Source: an uncultured Myxococcales bacterium
GTDB taxonomy: Bacteria > Myxococcota_A > UBA9042
DNA length: 39,118 nucleotides
NCBI GenBank assembly: GCA_903929795.1
Contig: CAIYWC010000028.1
Location: 1-39,118, forward strand
Reading direction: 5' to 3'
The notes below the pieces were generated by a model. That model made no database searches, was not told where the DNA came from, and saw only the letters and a list, made by a program, of their open reading frames with translations. The position numbers and the translations under genes are program-made. Positions 6,593-14,351 of this stretch are shown here, piece by piece (the stretch's first letter is position 1; the number at the start of each line of letters is the position of its first letter).

Positions 6593-9025
6593 ATGTCCGA
6601 GTCTCCTGGCTACTTCCCTGCCGGCCACCTCCTCGCTCAAGGCCGCTACCGCATCCAAAGCCTCCTCGGCGAGGGCGGCATGGGTGCTGTCTACCTCGCT
6701 ACCGAGACTTCGCTCGACCGCAACGTCGCTCTGAAGGTTCTTCACCCGGAGCTGACGGCGCATCCGACCGCCCGTCGCCGGATGGAACAGGAAGCACGGG
6801 CGCTCGCGCGCGTCAATTCGGCCCACGTCGTACGTGTGAACACGGTCTTCGAAGAGGACGGGCTTCTCATCCTCGACCTCGAGTACATGTCCGGGGGCAA
6901 GCTCGACGAGTCGATTCCGGACGGCGGCGTCGGCGAAGCGACCGCACGCGCGTGGATGACGCAGATTCTGAAGGGACTTGAGGCGTTGCACAAAGCCGGC
7001 CTTGTTCACCGCGACTTGAAGCCCGGCAACGTGCTCCTGGATGAGGACGGCAATCTGCGGTTGACCGACCTCGGCATCGTCCACGACGAACAGCGCGAGA
7101 TGGCGACGCGCACGCGGCTGGGTGCGCGCTTGGGCACGCCGGAGTACATGGCGCCGGAGCAGGTCGACGGTGGCACAATCACCGTGCGCACGGATCTTTA
7201 CGCCGCGGGTGTCACCCTGTTTCAATTCCTGACCGGCGAGTTTCCGTTCATCGGCGACGAGATCGACGTGCTTCAGGCCCATCGACGCCAACAACCTGAC
7301 TTGACTGTGGTTCGCGCGAAGTCACCTTCGCTTGCCGCGGTCGTCGAGCGCGCTATGGCGAAGGACCCCGCCCTGCGGCCTGCCAGTGCCGCAGAGATGG
7401 CGCGTGGGTTGACGGAAGCAGTCGCGCCAGCAGCGCCGCCCATCCAGGTTGAGCCGGCGCCGGTCCCCGAAGTGGTTGTGCCCGCCGCAGCCGAGGAACC
7501 CGACTTTGAGACGGAGGCCGCGGAGCCCGATCTCGAGATCCCGGCACAAAGGGTACGAGCGAGCCTCCGTTCGGTTCCCGTCGCCCTCGGAGCGCTTGCA
7601 CTGATCGCAGCTTGCGGATTCTTCATCAGTCAGCGCCGTAGTGCTTCGCCAGCGCCAGCGGCGACCATCACTCGGCCGACCGCAGGCACCGTTGCCGGAA
7701 ATTTGTCCGCCGCGCCGCCAGCCGGCGCTGGTCCAGTCGCCCCTGAGGCGGCGGTCGCCGTACCCGCCGCACTTCCTGCGCCTATCGTGCCGAAGCCAGT
7801 CGCGTTTCCGCCTGTCGAGATTCCGCGCTCCGAGGCAACCAAGCAAGCACAACTCGGGGTTGTGGCCGCGCCCGGCACCAAGCCGCTTCCGCAGGTGGGT
7901 GAGGAGTTCGTCAGCGTCGAGTTGCCGAAGCTGCCAAACGCTCAAGCGCCCACGTGGGACACAGGCGATGTTGCTGTGGCCGACACGGAGGAACTGGCCG
8001 ATCTGCGCCACCGGATGCACGCCGCCGGTCTGACGACGTTTGGCGAACTCGCGACCCAGCAGCCGGCCGACATCGTGCGTCTGATGGGCACGACCTATCC
8101 GCAAATGTCCCTGGACGAGCGCTCGTACCTCGACGCTTGGGCGCAGGTGCCAGAGACGGCGCCGCAGCATGGGCCTGTTGTGCTGTTCGTCGAAGGCAAT
8201 TTCCTCGGCGTCCTCGTGCGTGCGGTGCCAGAGGCCGACATGCTGACGCGCGTCACTGCGGCGCTGGGTCGCGAGCCGGATGTCGGAGATGCTGTGGACC
8301 CTCCGGGCGGGCGTGGCAAACGCAAAATTTGGCTGCTGCCCGACGAGGTTTACAGCCTGCGTCTCGGCAAAGGCTCGCATACGCTGCTGATCGCGACTCG
8401 GACTGCGTATCAGCGTTTTCGTCAGCTGGAGACGCCTGTCGAACAGGCCGACAAGTTCTACGCCGAGGGCGAGAGAGCCAGCAGTGCGTGGCCGCCGCGC
8501 GTCGCCGATGCGGAAGCATCGTACCGCAAGGCGACGGAACTCGTGCCCTATTACCTGCGTGCAACGGCGCGCTTGGGCAAAATGGCCTACTGGCGCGGGG
8601 CCTATGATGAGGCCAAGCAGATTCTCGATGGCGGGCTGGCCGTCGTGCGGCATCCCGACATCCGCGGCGACATGCTGTACTACCGTGGGCTCGTCGCCGA
8701 GTGGGAAGGCGACGTCGAGAACGCCAAGGCGTACTTTCGCGAAGACCACGAGCTGAACAAGACCGCGACGCTCGGGGTCACGCACCTGAACGCACTGGAA
8801 GGCCGCTGGGACAAGTCGACGCTGAAGATCGCCGTTCGCGAGATGCGCTGCGCAACCGCCATGTCACTGCCTGACCGGCCCGTGCAGGTGACCAAGGAGT
8901 TCCCGCTGACCATCGCCGACGCGACACAGCGGCTGCAGGCCGTGATGACGCCGCGCGAGTACGCTCAGTTTGACCAGGGCGTGATCGGCAAGTGTGGCGC
9001 CTACGTGTCCGTCGGGACGCCGTAG
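6593..9025 (+). CDS. K2: class A Ser/Thr protein kinase with large HHH/TPR-like tail
   Basis: 810 residues, starting MSESPGYFPAGHLL like K1; the longer in-frame start at 6479 would run through the conserved promoter and is rejected. The kinase domain (about 19-275) is very close to that of K1, with GEGGMGAVY, VALKVL, HRDLKPGNVLL, DLG and GTPEYMAPEQ. A membrane segment lies at about 325-347, followed by a long Pro/Ala linker. The C-terminal 350 residues differ from the other kinases. Near residue 465 a segment (LRHRMHAAGLTTFGELATQQ) resembles a helix-hairpin-helix repeat, an unassigned beta-rich part follows, and TPR-like helices (SYRKATELVPYYLRATARLG...AYDEAKQILDGGL) occupy about 640-740. This tail should lie outside the cytoplasmic membrane and may bind protein partners. 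It is the only kinase in the array with this tail. Confidence 0.88.
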   Translation: MSESPGYFPAGHLLAQGRYRIQSLLGEGGMGAVYLATETSLDRNVALKVLHPELTAHPTARRRMEQEARALARVNSAHVVRVNTVFEEDGLLILDLEYMSGGKLDESIPDGGVGEATARAWMTQILKGLEALHKAGLVHRDLKPGNVLLDEDGNLRLTDLGIVHDEQREMATRTRLGARLGTPEYMAPEQVDGGTITVRTDLYAAGVTLFQFLTGEFPFIGDEIDVLQAHRRQQPDLTVVRAKSPSLAAVVERAMAKDPALRPASAAEMARGLTEAVAPAAPPIQVEPAPVPEVVVPAAAEEPDFETEAAEPDLEIPAQRVRASLRSVPVALGALALIAACGFFISQRRSASPAPAATITRPTAGTVAGNLSAAPPAGAGPVAPEAAVAVPAALPAPIVPKPVAFPPVEIPRSEATKQAQLGVVAAPGTKPLPQVGEEFVSVELPKLPNAQAPTWDTGDVAVADTEELADLRHRMHAAGLTTFGELATQQPADIVRLMGTTYPQMSLDERSYLDAWAQVPETAPQHGPVVLFVEGNFLGVLVRAVPEADMLTRVTAALGREPDVGDAVDPPGGRGKRKIWLLPDEVYSLRLGKGSHTLLIATRTAYQRFRQLETPVEQADKFYAEGERASSAWPPRVADAEASYRKATELVPYYLRATARLGKMAYWRGAYDEAKQILDGGLAVVRHPDIRGDMLYYRGLVAEWEGDVENAKAYFREDHELNKTATLGVTHLNALEGRWDKSTLKIAVREMRCATAMSLPDRPVQVTKEFPLTIADATQRLQAVMTPREYAQFDQGVIGKCGAYVSVGTP

Positions 9026-9043
9026 CACTGCCCGCATCCGTCA

Positions 9044-9072
9044 TTGCCCGCCCTTGGTGACAGTGCTACGGT
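9044..9072 (+). promoter_or_regulatory. Promoter of K3-K4 (shared class A design)
   Basis: TTGCCC (9044-9049), 17-base spacer, TACGGT (9067-9072), with a leader ending GAGGTGGTCCAG before the ATG at 9110. Both hexamers are identical to those of K2. It should drive K3 and the closely spaced K4. Confidence 0.6.
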
Positions 9073-9109
9073 CCCGCCCGCCGGTCGCATTCGCCGTGAG
9101 GTGGTCCAG

Positions 9110-10567
9110 ATGTCTGAAGCTCCCGTCGGGTATTTTCCTGTTGGCCACCTGCTGGCCCAAGGCCGCTACCGCATCGAGAACCTGCTGGGCGAAGGCGGGA
9201 TGGGCGCGGTTTACCTGGCCACTGAGACATCGCTGGATCGGCACGTCGCGCTCAAAGTGCTCCACCCGGAGCTGACCGCGCACCCGACTGCGCGGCGGCG
9301 GATGGAGCAGGAAGCGCGGGCGCTCGCGCGCGTGAGTTCGGCCCACGTCGTCCGCGTGAACACGGTGTTTGAGGAGGATGGTCTGCTGATCATCGACCTC
9401 GAGTACATGCCGGGCGGCAAGCTCGACGACCAGATTCCGGCCGGTGGCGTCGATGAAGCGACCGCGCGGATGTGGATGGCGCAGATCCTCAAGGGCTTGG
9501 AAGCGCTGCATAAGACGGGCTTGGTGCACCGCGATCTGAAGCCGGGCAACGTCCTGATTGACGATGAAGGTAACCTGCGCGTGACGGACCTCGGCATCGC
9601 GTTCGACGGACAGCGGACAGAAGGCACGCGGACGCGGCTGGGGGCGCGGCTGGGTACGCCGGAGTACATGGCGCCCGAGCAGATCGACGGTGGCGCGATC
9701 AGCATTCGAACCGACCTGTATGCGGCGGGCGTCGTGCTGTTTCAGATGTTGACGGGCGAGGTGCCATTCGCGGGCGACGAACTCGACGTGATGCAGGCGC
9801 AGCGTAGGCAAGCTCCCGATTTGACGGTCGTATACCGCAAGTCGCCGGCACTCGCTTCAATGGTCGAACAGGCGATGGCGAAGGACCCCGAGCAGCGACA
9901 CGGCAGTGCGGCAGGAATGGCCGCCGACTTGATGGCGATGGGTAACGCCTCCTCCGGAACACCTCGTCGTCCTGCAGCCGGGAAGGAACCTGCAGCGGTT
10001 CGGGAGAGGGAGGAAGCGGCCACGCGGGCTGCGTCTTTGGTGCCTAAGCAGCCTTCTAACGACGTCCGCAACGTCAAGATATTTGGAGGCGCCCTCGCGT
10101 TGCTCCTGATAGTCGCGCTTGCGGTAACGTGGACGACGCCCAGCCGCCTCCTGGCGGAGCACGAAGCGGGAATCGCGTATGGCGACGGACTCAACAAGAA
10201 TTCGGGCGGACCGGCCGTCGGGGCGCCTGCTCTCGAACCTGCGCCACCACCGGCAACGCCGGCAGGACCTGACAACCTGGCCAAGGCGAAGGCGATGGTC
10301 GACAAGATGGCCGCCTCGCTGAACAAGATGGTCGCAGACGTCGAAGCGGCCGGCAACGACACCGTCAAGATCAAACAGATCGGAGAGGACTTCAAGAAGA
10401 ACGGCGAAGCGATGAAGGCCGAGGGCGAGGCGCTGCAGAAAGTGCTGACCGACGACGAGAAGAAGACGCTTGAGACCTATGGCCGCGAGAAGATTGGGCC
10501 GCTGATGGGCAAGCTGATGGCGGCGATGATGAAGGCCCAGGCCGCCGCAGCTCCGGCCGGAAAATAG
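9110..10567 (+). CDS. K3: class A Ser/Thr protein kinase with short helical tail
   Basis: 485 residues from the ATG preceded by GAGGTGGTCCAG. The kinase domain (about 20-277) has GEGGMGAVY, VALKVL, HRDLKPGNVLI, DLGIAFD in place of DFG, and GTPEYMAPEQ. A membrane segment (IFGGALALLLIVALAV) lies at about 322-342. The C-terminal 90 residues are charged helices (LAKAKAMVDKMAASLNKM, EDFKKNGEAMKAEGEALQ, LTDDEKKTLETYGREKI). They are clearly related to the tail of K6 although the two kinase halves belong to different classes. The module probably forms a small helical bundle outside the membrane; its ligand is unknown. The stop codon is 4 bp from the K4 start, so the two kinases are probably co-translated. 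Confidence 0.88.
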   Translation: MSEAPVGYFPVGHLLAQGRYRIENLLGEGGMGAVYLATETSLDRHVALKVLHPELTAHPTARRRMEQEARALARVSSAHVVRVNTVFEEDGLLIIDLEYMPGGKLDDQIPAGGVDEATARMWMAQILKGLEALHKTGLVHRDLKPGNVLIDDEGNLRVTDLGIAFDGQRTEGTRTRLGARLGTPEYMAPEQIDGGAISIRTDLYAAGVVLFQMLTGEVPFAGDELDVMQAQRRQAPDLTVVYRKSPALASMVEQAMAKDPEQRHGSAAGMAADLMAMGNASSGTPRRPAAGKEPAAVREREEAATRAASLVPKQPSNDVRNVKIFGGALALLLIVALAVTWTTPSRLLAEHEAGIAYGDGLNKNSGGPAVGAPALEPAPPPATPAGPDNLAKAKAMVDKMAASLNKMVADVEAAGNDTVKIKQIGEDFKKNGEAMKAEGEALQKVLTDDEKKTLETYGREKIGPLMGKLMAAMMKAQAAAAPAGK

Positions 10568-10571
10568 AGCG

Positions 10572-12137
10572 ATGCTCCAACCCGCCTCCAGAATCGGCAA
10601 CTACATCGTCGACCGCCACATCGGCTCGGGCGGCATGGCGCTGGTCTACCTGGCTCACCACGCTGTTCTGGGCGAGCCGGTCGCGCTGAAAGTCCTGCTG
10701 CCCAACTTGGCGATGAACCCCAAAGTGTTGGAGCGCTTCCGCCGCGAGGCCCAAGTGCAGTTCCGCTTCCGCCACGACCACATCGTGCGCGTAACGGACT
10801 ACGTCGAGGAAGGCAGCATCGCGGCGCTGGCGATGGAGTACGTCGAAGGCGAGGCGCTCGACGCCTATCTGCTGGCAAGTGGTCCGCTGGCTTGGGCGCG
10901 GGCGTTGGAGTTGCTGCGGCCCGTCGTTTCCGCGCTGGCATACGCACATCAGCAGGGCGTCGTTCACCGCGACCTGAAGCCGGGCAATGTGCTGCTGGAC
11001 CAGCGCGCGGGCGGCACGGGTGCGCCCAAGGTGACGGACTTTGGCATCGCCAAGGTGCTCGACTCGGAAGCCGGGCTGACGGGCACGAACGCGCGCATGG
11101 GCACCTGGGGCTACATGGCACCTGAGCAGTTTCGCGGCGCCAAGGAGGTCGATGCGCGCGCGGACGTCTTTGCACTCGGCATGGTCGTGTGGGAAGCCAT
11201 CGCAGGCCGGCTGCCGTTCAACCCGGAAGATCAGTTCGCGGTGATGCAGACCTACGGCGGGATGTTGGCGATTCCGCGGCTGGATGCGGTGGCTGAGTGT
11301 CCGGCGTGGCTGGCGGATGTGGTGGCGCAGGCGGTGAGCATCGATCCGGCGGGGCGGTTTCAGGATGCGGGGGTGCTGGGGCGGGTGCTGGAGCGCGGCA
11401 ACAATCAGGTGTCAGGCACACCGGCAATTGTGCAGGAGTCGAGTATTCTGCGCGGGGCCGCGGGGGCCCACGCCGCGCGTGGAGAGAAATCAGGCGAATC
11501 GGGCCGCGCAGAAACACCAAGGGCAACGGCTGTCAACGCCGAGCCACTCGTGCCCACCAGTCGACTTCCGCCGCCAACGGTTGATCCATCAGGTGAGCGC
11601 CGAGCGGTAGCGGCAGTCTTTCTCCTTGCCTTCAGCATTATTGCTGCCGTCGCGTGGCTAGCTGGTATCGGGGCCGATCCGGCTCGCCCCGACGTGTCTC
11701 CCAACGGTGCTCTGCCCGTGACCGCTCCTTCGCCGCTGGCTGTCGCAACGCCGCCGTCGGAGGCAGCGGCACCTCAGACGCGGCTGACGGTGGATGGCGA
11801 CACCGTCTACGACAGCGAGACCAAGTTGACGTGGCAGCGGACTGTGTCCACACGATCGTACACTCGAGCGGCCGCAATGAGCTACTGCCGCGATTTGGCG
11901 CGTACCGACGAGAGCAGTTGGCGGGTGCCAGCCAAGACAGAGTTGGAAAGCTTGCTGCGCCCGGGGGCTGGCCCCACCATTGACCGCGTGGCGTTCCCGC
12001 AAGAGCAGACTGATAGGTCGTTTTGGACTTCGACGCCTTGGGTTTCAGGTGGCAACGCTTGGCTAATCGGCTTCGACGTCGGCCATGGCTATCCCGGTGA
12101 CCAATGGAGCCCGTACTGGGTGCGCTGCGTGCGTTGA
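10572..12137 (+). CDS. K4: class B Ser/Thr protein kinase with Lcl/DUF1566 tail
   Basis: 521 residues starting MLQPASRIGNYIVDRHIG, 4 bp after K3, with GGAAAATAGAGCG upstream as ribosome site. The class B kinase domain (about 9-275) has GSGGMALVY, VALKVLLPNL, HRDLKPGNVLL, a canonical DFGIAKV and an activation segment TNARMGTWGYMAPEQF. A Pro/Ala-rich linker precedes a membrane segment at about 345-365 (AVFLLAFSIIAAVAWLAGI). The outer Lcl domain spans about 403-520 (VDGDTVYDSETKLTWQR, SSWRVPAKTELESLL, YWVRCVR at the end). It probably couples an envelope ligand to phosphorylation. Pairing with K3 in one transcript means two kinases with different heads and tails are made together. Confidence 0.9.
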   Translation: MLQPASRIGNYIVDRHIGSGGMALVYLAHHAVLGEPVALKVLLPNLAMNPKVLERFRREAQVQFRFRHDHIVRVTDYVEEGSIAALAMEYVEGEALDAYLLASGPLAWARALELLRPVVSALAYAHQQGVVHRDLKPGNVLLDQRAGGTGAPKVTDFGIAKVLDSEAGLTGTNARMGTWGYMAPEQFRGAKEVDARADVFALGMVVWEAIAGRLPFNPEDQFAVMQTYGGMLAIPRLDAVAECPAWLADVVAQAVSIDPAGRFQDAGVLGRVLERGNNQVSGTPAIVQESSILRGAAGAHAARGEKSGESGRAETPRATAVNAEPLVPTSRLPPPTVDPSGERRAVAAVFLLAFSIIAAVAWLAGIGADPARPDVSPNGALPVTAPSPLAVATPPSEAAAPQTRLTVDGDTVYDSETKLTWQRTVSTRSYTRAAAMSYCRDLARTDESSWRVPAKTELESLLRPGAGPTIDRVAFPQEQTDRSFWTSTPWVSGGNAWLIGFDVGHGYPGDQWSPYWVRCVR

Positions 12138-12234
12138 GGTGATTTCCGCAGGATTCTTCGAAGACTTGAGATCGTGACCGCCCGCCGTGGCCGGCTGACT
12201 CCACACCTTACGCGCCTCCCTGAAGGACAACCCC

Positions 12235-13719
12235 TTGCTCCGCCCCGGCACCCGCATCGGCAACTACGAAATCGACCGCGTCCTCGGCGACGGCGGCATG
12301 GCCGTCGTCTACGCCGGTCGTAGCCTCACGCTGGAACAGCCGGTCGCCATCAAGGTGCTCCTGTCCAACCTTGCAGCGCGTCCTGCGGTCGTGCAGCGGT
12401 TTCGCCGTGAGGCACGGCTGCAGTTCCAACTCCAGCACCCGAACATCGTCCGCGTGATTGACCTGATCGAAGACGCCGACGCGGTCGCGCTCGTCCTGGA
12501 CCTCATCGACGGCCAAAGCCTCGACGTTCTTCTCGCGGAACGTGGACCAATGCCGTGGCCTGCCGCATTGGACTTGCTGCTGCCGGTCGTTGAGGCGGTC
12601 GGGTACGCGCACGATAAAGGCGTCGTCCACCGCGACATGAAGCCCGGCAACGTGATGGTGGAGATGCGCAACGGAGTCCTTGGCGCGGCCAAGGTGATGG
12701 ACTTTGGCATCGCGAAGGTGCTTGGCGACAGCGGTCAGACTGGGACCAACGCGCGTCTGGGTACTTGGGGCTACATGGCTCCGGAGCAATTTCGCGGCGC
12801 CAGGGAAGTCGACGCGCGTGCGGACGTGTTCGCGCTTGGCATGTTGCTCTGGGAAGTGGTCGCGGGCCGGTTGCCGTTCAACCCGGAGGACCAGTTCGCG
12901 GTGATGCAGACGTACGGTGGTATGTTGGCAATTCCGCGGCTGGATGCCGTCACCGAGTGTCCTACGTGGTTGGCTGACGTGGTCGCGCAAGCGTTGAGCA
13001 TCGACCCGGCGGACCGGTTCCAGGACGCGGCATTGCTCGCCAAGGTTTTGAAAGGGGGCGCCACGCCAAAAGCTGCACCGGCGAAGGTGGTGTTGAGCAA
13101 AGGCGTCGTGACGCAAGTTGTCGCGCCGCGTCCGACGAACGTGCTTGAAGTCCCCGCGCCGCCAGCTCAGATCCGACCGGTCGCCCCCGCCGCCCGGATC
13201 GCCGCTGCGACAATCGCACCTGCGCAGTCTGCAGGAGACTCCAAGCCGAACGCCCTGATCGAACGTGGTCCGCGCACGCGTCTACTCCGCCGAGGCTTGG
13301 GGTTGGTGACAGTCATCGGCCTGCTCGGCCTGGTTGGTTGGTGTGCTTCAGCGCTGCCGACCTGGCCCTTGGTGCCCATTGGCGACATCGTCTACGACGC
13401 CAGAGCCAACCTGCTCTGGGAAAGGACAGTCCTCACGGACGTGTTCGATTGGAAGCTCGCGGGCGATCGTTGTCGCGGTCTTACAATGTCGGGGCAGAAC
13501 GGGTGGCGTTTGCCCAGCAAGACAGAATTGGCGAGCTTGGTGGTGATTGGCGGCGAGCCAACCATAGACCGGGAAGCGTTTCCTCAGTCCGGGATCAACA
13601 CGCTGTTTTGGACGGACAGCCGATCGGGTTCGTCGGAAGCTTGGGGCGTCAATTTCGACAGCGGCAGCTGGTACACCGCCCACACCGACGCCGCCGTTCG
13701 CGTCAGGTGCGTGAAGTGA
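12235..13719 (+). CDS. K5: class B Ser/Thr protein kinase with Lcl/DUF1566 tail, TTG start
   Basis: 494 residues. The start is taken as TTG at 12235, preceded by GAAGGACAACCCC; it aligns with the ML(Q/R/K)PG start of the other class B kinases and no ATG is available. The kinase domain (about 9-270) has GDGGMAVVY, VAIKVLLSNL, HRDMKPGNVMV (Met replaces the usual Leu), DFGIAKV and GTWGYMAPEQF. A membrane segment is at about 352-370 (LGLVTVIGLLGLVGWCA). A short Lcl domain (382-494; GDIVYDARANLLWER, NGWRLPSKTELASLV, VRVRCVK) follows almost directly, without the long Pro/Ala linker of K4 and K7. A TTG start may keep expression low. Downstream lies a second, orphan Lcl tail. Confidence 0.88.
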   Translation: MLRPGTRIGNYEIDRVLGDGGMAVVYAGRSLTLEQPVAIKVLLSNLAARPAVVQRFRREARLQFQLQHPNIVRVIDLIEDADAVALVLDLIDGQSLDVLLAERGPMPWPAALDLLLPVVEAVGYAHDKGVVHRDMKPGNVMVEMRNGVLGAAKVMDFGIAKVLGDSGQTGTNARLGTWGYMAPEQFRGAREVDARADVFALGMLLWEVVAGRLPFNPEDQFAVMQTYGGMLAIPRLDAVTECPTWLADVVAQALSIDPADRFQDAALLAKVLKGGATPKAAPAKVVLSKGVVTQVVAPRPTNVLEVPAPPAQIRPVAPAARIAAATIAPAQSAGDSKPNALIERGPRTRLLRRGLGLVTVIGLLGLVGWCASALPTWPLVPIGDIVYDARANLLWERTVLTDVFDWKLAGDRCRGLTMSGQNGWRLPSKTELASLVVIGGEPTIDREAFPQSGINTLFWTDSRSGSSEAWGVNFDSGSWYTAHTDAAVRVRCVK

Positions 13720-13789
13720 GTCGCTGAGGTCTTCAGGACGGACACCCCTACCGTCGCGCTTACCGTCCCGTCCGCCGCCGCCTGCGGAC

Positions 13790-14208
13790 GTGTTCCCAGC
13801 CACGCCGGCTCCGGCTGAACCCGGAGCGGCGGACGCATCGGTAGTCCGAGTCAAACGCGTGCACGCGCAGCGCCTGACTGTGAACGGCGACACGGTCTAC
13901 CTAGCACGGAACCGTGCCGGAGACTCAGAACAATTGGAAGGACGCGAAGGGGTACTGTCGTGCGCTAGTGCACGAAGGGCAGAGCGGCTGGCGGCTGCCG
14001 GAGAAGACCGAGTTGGAGAGCCTGGTGCGGAAGCGCGAGCTGCCGGCCATTGATCGGGTGGCGCTTCGGCAGGCGGGGATTGACACTTGGTTTTTGGAGC
14101 GCCACCGCGGTTGCGGACGGGACCGCCTGGTCCGTCAGCTCCGACGTCGGCCTCAGCCTCAGCATCGCCCCCCCTTTCCTTACCAATCGAGTGCGATGTG
14201 TGCGGTAG
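13790..14208 (+). pseudogene. Orphan, frameshifted Lcl/DUF1566 sensor tail
   Basis: The segment encodes an Lcl tail like those of K4, K5 and K7, but in three frames. The first reads a Pro/Ala linker and LTVNGDTVY. A short deletion and frame change at about 13900 follow, removing the expected DxxTKLTWQ. The second frame reads TVPETQNNWKDAKGYC, SGWRLPEKTELESLV and AIDRVALRQAGIDTW. A further shift at the T run near 14092 leads to WSATAVADGTAWSV and ends NRVRCVR followed by TAG at 14206. The kinase and membrane parts are missing. It sits in front of K6 exactly where K7 sits in front of K8. It is most simply the leftover of a deleted class B kinase, perhaps lost by recombination with K5. No product is expected. 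Confidence 0.75.
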
Positions 14209-14226
14209 GGCTGTTTCGACGGGGGG

Positions 14227-14245
14227 CTTTTCGAAATCTCGACCT
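14227..14245 (+). repeat. 19-bp direct repeat upstream of class C kinase, copy 1
   Basis: CTTTTCGAAATCTCGACCT occurs identically at 17679-17697, about 125 and 108 bases upstream of the K6 and K7-following K8 starts respectively. It is the most conserved part of a duplicated intergenic block that continues into the promoter. It contains the inverted TCGA pair TCGAAATCTCGA and may be an operator. Confidence 0.6.
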
Positions 14246-14286
14246 TTTCAGCGTCCGGGTTCGTCGTCAGGGTTCGTCGCCCGCCC

Positions 14287-14315
14287 TTGACTCCCGCCCG
14301 TACAACGGGCAAGTA
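14287..14315 (+). promoter_or_regulatory. Promoter of K6 (shared class C design)
   Basis: TTGACT (14287-14292), a 17-base spacer, CAAGTA (14310-14315). The corresponding block before K8 has TTGACG, 17 bases, CAAGTA. Conservation of both hexamers and of spacing within an otherwise diverged duplicate supports function; the second hexamer is a weak match to TATAAT. Confidence 0.5.
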
Positions 14316-14351
14316 CTCCGCGTCCTCCACCCGCCAAAAAACGGACGCCCC

